A stretch of DNA of 64,000 bases from CALINF01 sp039990395 (GTDB taxonomy: Bacteria; Pseudomonadota; Gammaproteobacteria; Pseudomonadales; Halieaceae): NCBI GenBank assembly GCA_039990395.1, contig JBDXFZ010000146.1:1240001-1304000 (forward strand). The letters are read 5' to 3'. The translations under genes were made by a program, and so were the position numbers. Positions 61,094 through 64,000 of this stretch are shown one piece after another. Below the pieces are notes generated by a model that was given only the letters and a program-made list of their open reading frames with translations, was not told the DNA's origin and did not search any database. The stretch's first letter is position 1. Every line of letters starts with the position of its first letter.

Positions 61094-62584
61094 ATGAGCA
61101 GTACTGCAGAGTCCTCGCACGACGGCCATCTCACTGGCTATGGAACACCGAGTTATAGAAATTACGTCCTGCTGCTACTCATGGTGGTTTACACGCTTAA
61201 CTTCATCGATCGCACGCTGATCGCTGTAGTAGCACAACCGATTATCGAATCTTTTCAGTTAACCGACTCGCAGTGGGGCCTTCTCTACGGCCCTCCGTTC
61301 GCCATCTTTTATGCTGTTATGGGGCTGCCGATTGCGCTCTGGGCCGACAGATCGAATCGCGTCAAAATTATCGCCGTGTGCATTGTGCTTTGGTCAATAA
61401 TGACCGCGCTGTGTGGCATTGCCGCAGGCTTTGCAACATTACTTTTTTTCCGAATCGGTGTTGCCGTTGGTGAAGCTGGCTGCACGCCGCCCGCCAACTC
61501 AATAATTGGTGACTATTTCATCGCCCGCAAGCGCGCAACGGCGCTGGGCATCTACTCGATGGGTGTAACGCTGGGTGGCGTGCTTGCCAACCTGTTTGGT
61601 GGCCCGATCGCGCAAATGCAGGGTGCAGACTTTGGTGCGTGGATAAACAGCCTGGGCATAGGCTGGATGTTTGGCGCACTGGACTGGGCCGCGGTTGAGG
61701 GCTGGCGCATTGCATTTATGGTGGTGGGATTACCCGGCATATTAATCGCCTTCATCGTACTGCTAACAATCAAAGAACCCCCTCGCGGGTATTCCGATCC
61801 ACCTGATGCAACGCCGCAGCCAAAGGCACACTGGGCTGAAGCGTTTAACGAACTTAAGGGTAAACCCACATTCTGGTGGATGGCTATTGGCGCATCTATG
61901 GTCGCCTTCGTTGGCTATGGGCTGGTGAGCTTTCAGGCGCCGTTCCTGCAACGCGAACACGGGCTGGATGTAAGAGATGCCGCGATCAACTTCGGCGCAC
62001 CGCTATCGTTGCTTGCTGCAGTAGGTACCTTTCTCGGCGGCTACATCACCGAGAAGTTAACACCGCGATCGCAAACAGCAGTCGCCTGGGTTCCCGCTGT
62101 TGGATTACTGCTCGCGGTACCTGCGTACATCGCAGCATTCTTTCTCGATGACCTCAAAGCCATCTTCGTTCTATGGGGTATCGCTGCCATATTCCACTAT
62201 GCTTACCTCGGCGCTCAATACAACATTGGTCAGGGTGTGGTGAGTAACCGGTCTCGTGCTACGGCCATCGCGGTTCTACTGATTCTTGTTTCCTTAATAG
62301 GTAATGGCATCGGGCCCTATTTCGTCGGTTTTATGAGCGACTTTTTCATGAATCGCCAACTCGCACTGGGCGATCTCACGGGGCAGCTTACGCCCGCGCT
62401 ATGCCAGGCCAGGGATTCAGGATTGAGTGAGGCGCAACAAGCCGTGTGTTCAGCCGCCAACTCAGAGGGTTTGAAACAGGCGATGTCTGTCACAGTATGT
62501 TGGTTCATTCTGGCAGCCGGTTGCTTCTTTATGTCTGCACGAACGCTGAAAAGGGACTTCCACGCCAAGCTCGAATCTCACTAG
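61094..62584 (+). CDS. MFS transporter (spinster-like)
   Basis: 496 residues, about twelve membrane segments. Blocks NYVLLLLMVVYTLNFIDRTLIAVVAQPIIESFQLTDSQWGLL, LGIYSMGVTLGGVLANLFGGPI, FFRIGVAVGEAGCTPPANSIIGDYF and KRATALGI are those of the spinster-type MFS group (organic anions and lipids). The periplasmic loop between segments 5 and 6 is longer than usual, with QMQGADFGAWINSLGIGWMF. GGGTAGAATGC precedes the ATG. It is convergent with the penicillin acylase gene. Substrate unknown. Confidence 0.85.
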   Translation: MSSTAESSHDGHLTGYGTPSYRNYVLLLLMVVYTLNFIDRTLIAVVAQPIIESFQLTDSQWGLLYGPPFAIFYAVMGLPIALWADRSNRVKIIAVCIVLWSIMTALCGIAAGFATLLFFRIGVAVGEAGCTPPANSIIGDYFIARKRATALGIYSMGVTLGGVLANLFGGPIAQMQGADFGAWINSLGIGWMFGALDWAAVEGWRIAFMVVGLPGILIAFIVLLTIKEPPRGYSDPPDATPQPKAHWAEAFNELKGKPTFWWMAIGASMVAFVGYGLVSFQAPFLQREHGLDVRDAAINFGAPLSLLAAVGTFLGGYITEKLTPRSQTAVAWVPAVGLLLAVPAYIAAFFLDDLKAIFVLWGIAAIFHYAYLGAQYNIGQGVVSNRSRATAIAVLLILVSLIGNGIGPYFVGFMSDFFMNRQLALGDLTGQLTPALCQARDSGLSEAQQAVCSAANSEGLKQAMSVTVCWFILAAGCFFMSARTLKRDFHAKLESH

Positions 62585-62595
62585 TCGCCCTCACC

Positions 62596-64000
62596 CTATT
62601 CCCGGGCGATTTCCTCGCCCGGACGGTATCGCTGGCTCACTTGCCCTGCCCGCTTAGACGCATCAAACAAGGGGTCATGCAATTGCTCCCGCGCATAAGG
62701 GACGGCCTGATCAGCGTAATGCGGTGATTCTACGTCCAGTGTTGCGGAGCCAAACTGGTGGGTACCTTCGATAGTCTGTTCGCCGGCAGAATTCCACGAC
62801 ACAAGATAGTAGAGGCCGTCACCGGCTACATTGGTATGAAAACCATCCTCTTCCATACCTCGGCCATAGATTGCCCGCAGGGTATCGGGCCCACCACCGA
62901 CCGCCATATTGATCTCACCTCGAACATGACGATTTACCTCACCCCATTCTGGATCCAGCCGACCCACTACTTCAACTAACACGTCGGCACAGCGAATCAG
63001 TTCATCGCGCACAGGCGGTGCAGGCTTGCCCGCTTGCTCAGCGCTCCACTCAGCGGCGATGAGGCACGTACCCAGCGCAGCCTGTCGATTGTCTACCGTG
63101 GTATCAAAGTTCCACTCAGCCAACACAGACTGCGCCTCACGATAGCGCGCTGGCTCTGACTCGCTAAGTTCCAATGCCAGCGCCTGCTGAACATAGGCAT
63201 AAGACCTGGAGCGTTGTGAATACTGTTTGTCGTGCTTGATACGCGAAAACTCCGCAGCCGACAAAGGCCCCAACTCCTCGAACAACTCGAGGCCTCTGTA
63301 GGCCCGGTTCGTCATCCGATTGGGAAAACCTTGCTCTGGCGTGTAGAGACTAATATCTGGATTGTCCTCTTCAGTCGTCACTTGAAAGGGGCTCTGGTTT
63401 GCACTGAGCACCCAGCCCGAGGCTGGGTTAACGACCTGCGGCAACTGCTCAAAAGAAAGATAGCTTTCCCAGATCAAATCACTACGGTCGCCGGGCAGGT
63501 ACTGGCTCCAATCAGATCCGGGCAATCGCTCGGGTGTCATCGAGTTATGTAGAAAAAGAATGTTGCCATCGACATCTGCGTAAACGAAATTGAAACTGGC
63601 GAAGGCATGCATGCGCATGGCAGCCATCCACTCTTCGAGGTTTGTGGCCTTATTCATCGCAAGCCATTGCTCCACCTGCCGCACTTCTCCTCTACCGGAA
63701 TAGCGCACGGCATAAGTGCCGTGATCAGTTTCGAGAACGGGGCCGTGCTTTGAACTCAGCGCCACCTCGGTGACACTCCACGGCAGGAATCCAAATAGCA
63801 GAACGTCCAGCTTTACCTCGCGCTGCTCCAGTGTGTGCCACTGTCCGTCAAGCCGATAGCGCATCGAATCCTCTGGGTCGATATCCAGTACGTACACATC
63901 AACCAGATCGGGTTTGTTTACCGTCACTCCCCAGGCGGTTGTCTCAGTAAAGCCAACGCCTATTGTGGGACTACCGGCGAACAACCCCCCCATGACATTC
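62596..64000 (-). CDS. penicillin acylase family protein (5' end beyond window)
   Basis: At least 467 codons remain open to the right window edge, so the N-terminal part, including the signal peptide, alpha chain and the nucleophile Ser of the beta chain, is missing here. What is present is the beta chain: TIGVGFTETTAWGVTVNK, ALSSKHGPVLETD, SFNFVYADVDGNILFLHNSMTPERLPGSDWSQYLPG, GWVLSANQSPFQVT, QGFPNRMTNRAYRGLELFEEL. This matches the Ntn-hydrolase penicillin acylase or acyl-homoserine lactone acylase group, periplasmic amide hydrolases. A typical member has 750-850 residues. Confidence 0.87.
   Translation of the reverse strand, partial: NVMGGLFAGSPTIGVGFTETTAWGVTVNKPDLVDVYVLDIDPEDSMRYRLDGQWHTLEQREVKLDVLLFGFLPWSVTEVALSSKHGPVLETDHGTYAVRYSGRGEVRQVEQWLAMNKATNLEEWMAAMRMHAFASFNFVYADVDGNILFLHNSMTPERLPGSDWSQYLPGDRSDLIWESYLSFEQLPQVVNPASGWVLSANQSPFQVTTEEDNPDISLYTPEQGFPNRMTNRAYRGLELFEELGPLSAAEFSRIKHDKQYSQRSRSYAYVQQALALELSESEPARYREAQSVLAEWNFDTTVDNRQAALGTCLIAAEWSAEQAGKPAPPVRDELIRCADVLVEVVGRLDPEWGEVNRHVRGEINMAVGGGPDTLRAIYGRGMEEDGFHTNVAGDGLYYLVSWNSAGEQTIEGTHQFGSATLDVESPHYADQAVPYAREQLHDPLFDASKRAGQVSQRYRPGEEIARE

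Overview
The window looks like chromosomal DNA of a heterotrophic, probably marine, gammaproteobacterium. The Halieaceae/Cellvibrionales (OM60/NOR5) neighbourhood is my best guess, but this is inference: no rRNA gene is present. The grounds are a sigma54/PspF-controlled psp operon, two large TonB-dependent receptors, a rich acyl-CoA and aldehyde metabolism (acyl-CoA dehydrogenase, CaiB-type CoA transferase, enoyl-CoA hydratase, AcuI-like acryloyl-CoA reductase), a lone SoxC-type sulfite dehydrogenase with its cytochrome, and mid-50s G+C by eye. I saw no tRNA, rRNA, CRISPR array, insertion sequence or phage module.

Layout. 1-4.5 kb (minus strand): Acr3 arsenite exporter, a globin, small unknown genes with strong terminators, a tandem UspA protein and an overlapping pair of small genes. 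4.6-9.6 kb: AraC-type regulator, SpmA/SpmB-like membrane protein with a hydrolase, S-formylglutathione hydrolase, and a second hydrolase. 9.7-13.1 kb: phage-shock region, with pspA-pspB-pspC preceded by a small membrane protein and perhaps followed by a 40-codon ORF, divergent from pspF. 13.1-21.6 kb: LuxR regulator, gabD, omega-aminotransferase, a small CxxC protein, glycerol kinase with an aldehyde dehydrogenase, and an acyl-CoA dehydrogenase. 21.6-29.4 kb: a copper/silver block on the minus strand (two PepSY membrane proteins, a Met/His-rich secreted protein, CusC, CusB with a repeated metal-binding tail, CusA). 29.4-33.7 kb: CaiB-type transferase and a second omega-aminotransferase divergent from a LysR regulator, then a cytochrome c'-like protein.

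33.9-40.1 kb: two paralogous TonB-dependent receptors arranged tail to tail around the remnant of a short-chain dehydrogenase that has lost its middle. 40.5-44.7 kb: a patatin-like lipase followed by a three-gene DevB-DevC-DevA type exporter whose ATPase carries an extra C-terminal TerB-like domain; this is the best candidate for an undescribed system. 44.7-45.9 kb: MarR regulator divergent from a DUF1993 gene, with a nested palindromic operator. 45.9-51.5 kb: two transglutaminase-like proteins, enoyl-CoA hydratase, CoA-binding protein, cytochrome c with SoxC-type molybdoenzyme, and an AhpD-like protein. 51.6-64 kb: saccharopine-dehydrogenase-like reductase, three MFS transporters, DUF885 lipoprotein, AcuI-like reductase, S9 peptidase, and a penicillin acylase that runs off the window.

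Themes. Metal and envelope stress (Acr3, Cus, Psp, Usp, globin), amino and aldehyde carbon catabolism (two omega-aminotransferases, GabD, second ALDH, GlpK), and scavenging of peptides and amides (S9, DUF885, penicillin acylase, TonB receptors, MFS). All family assignments come from reading motifs in the translations; no database search was run.
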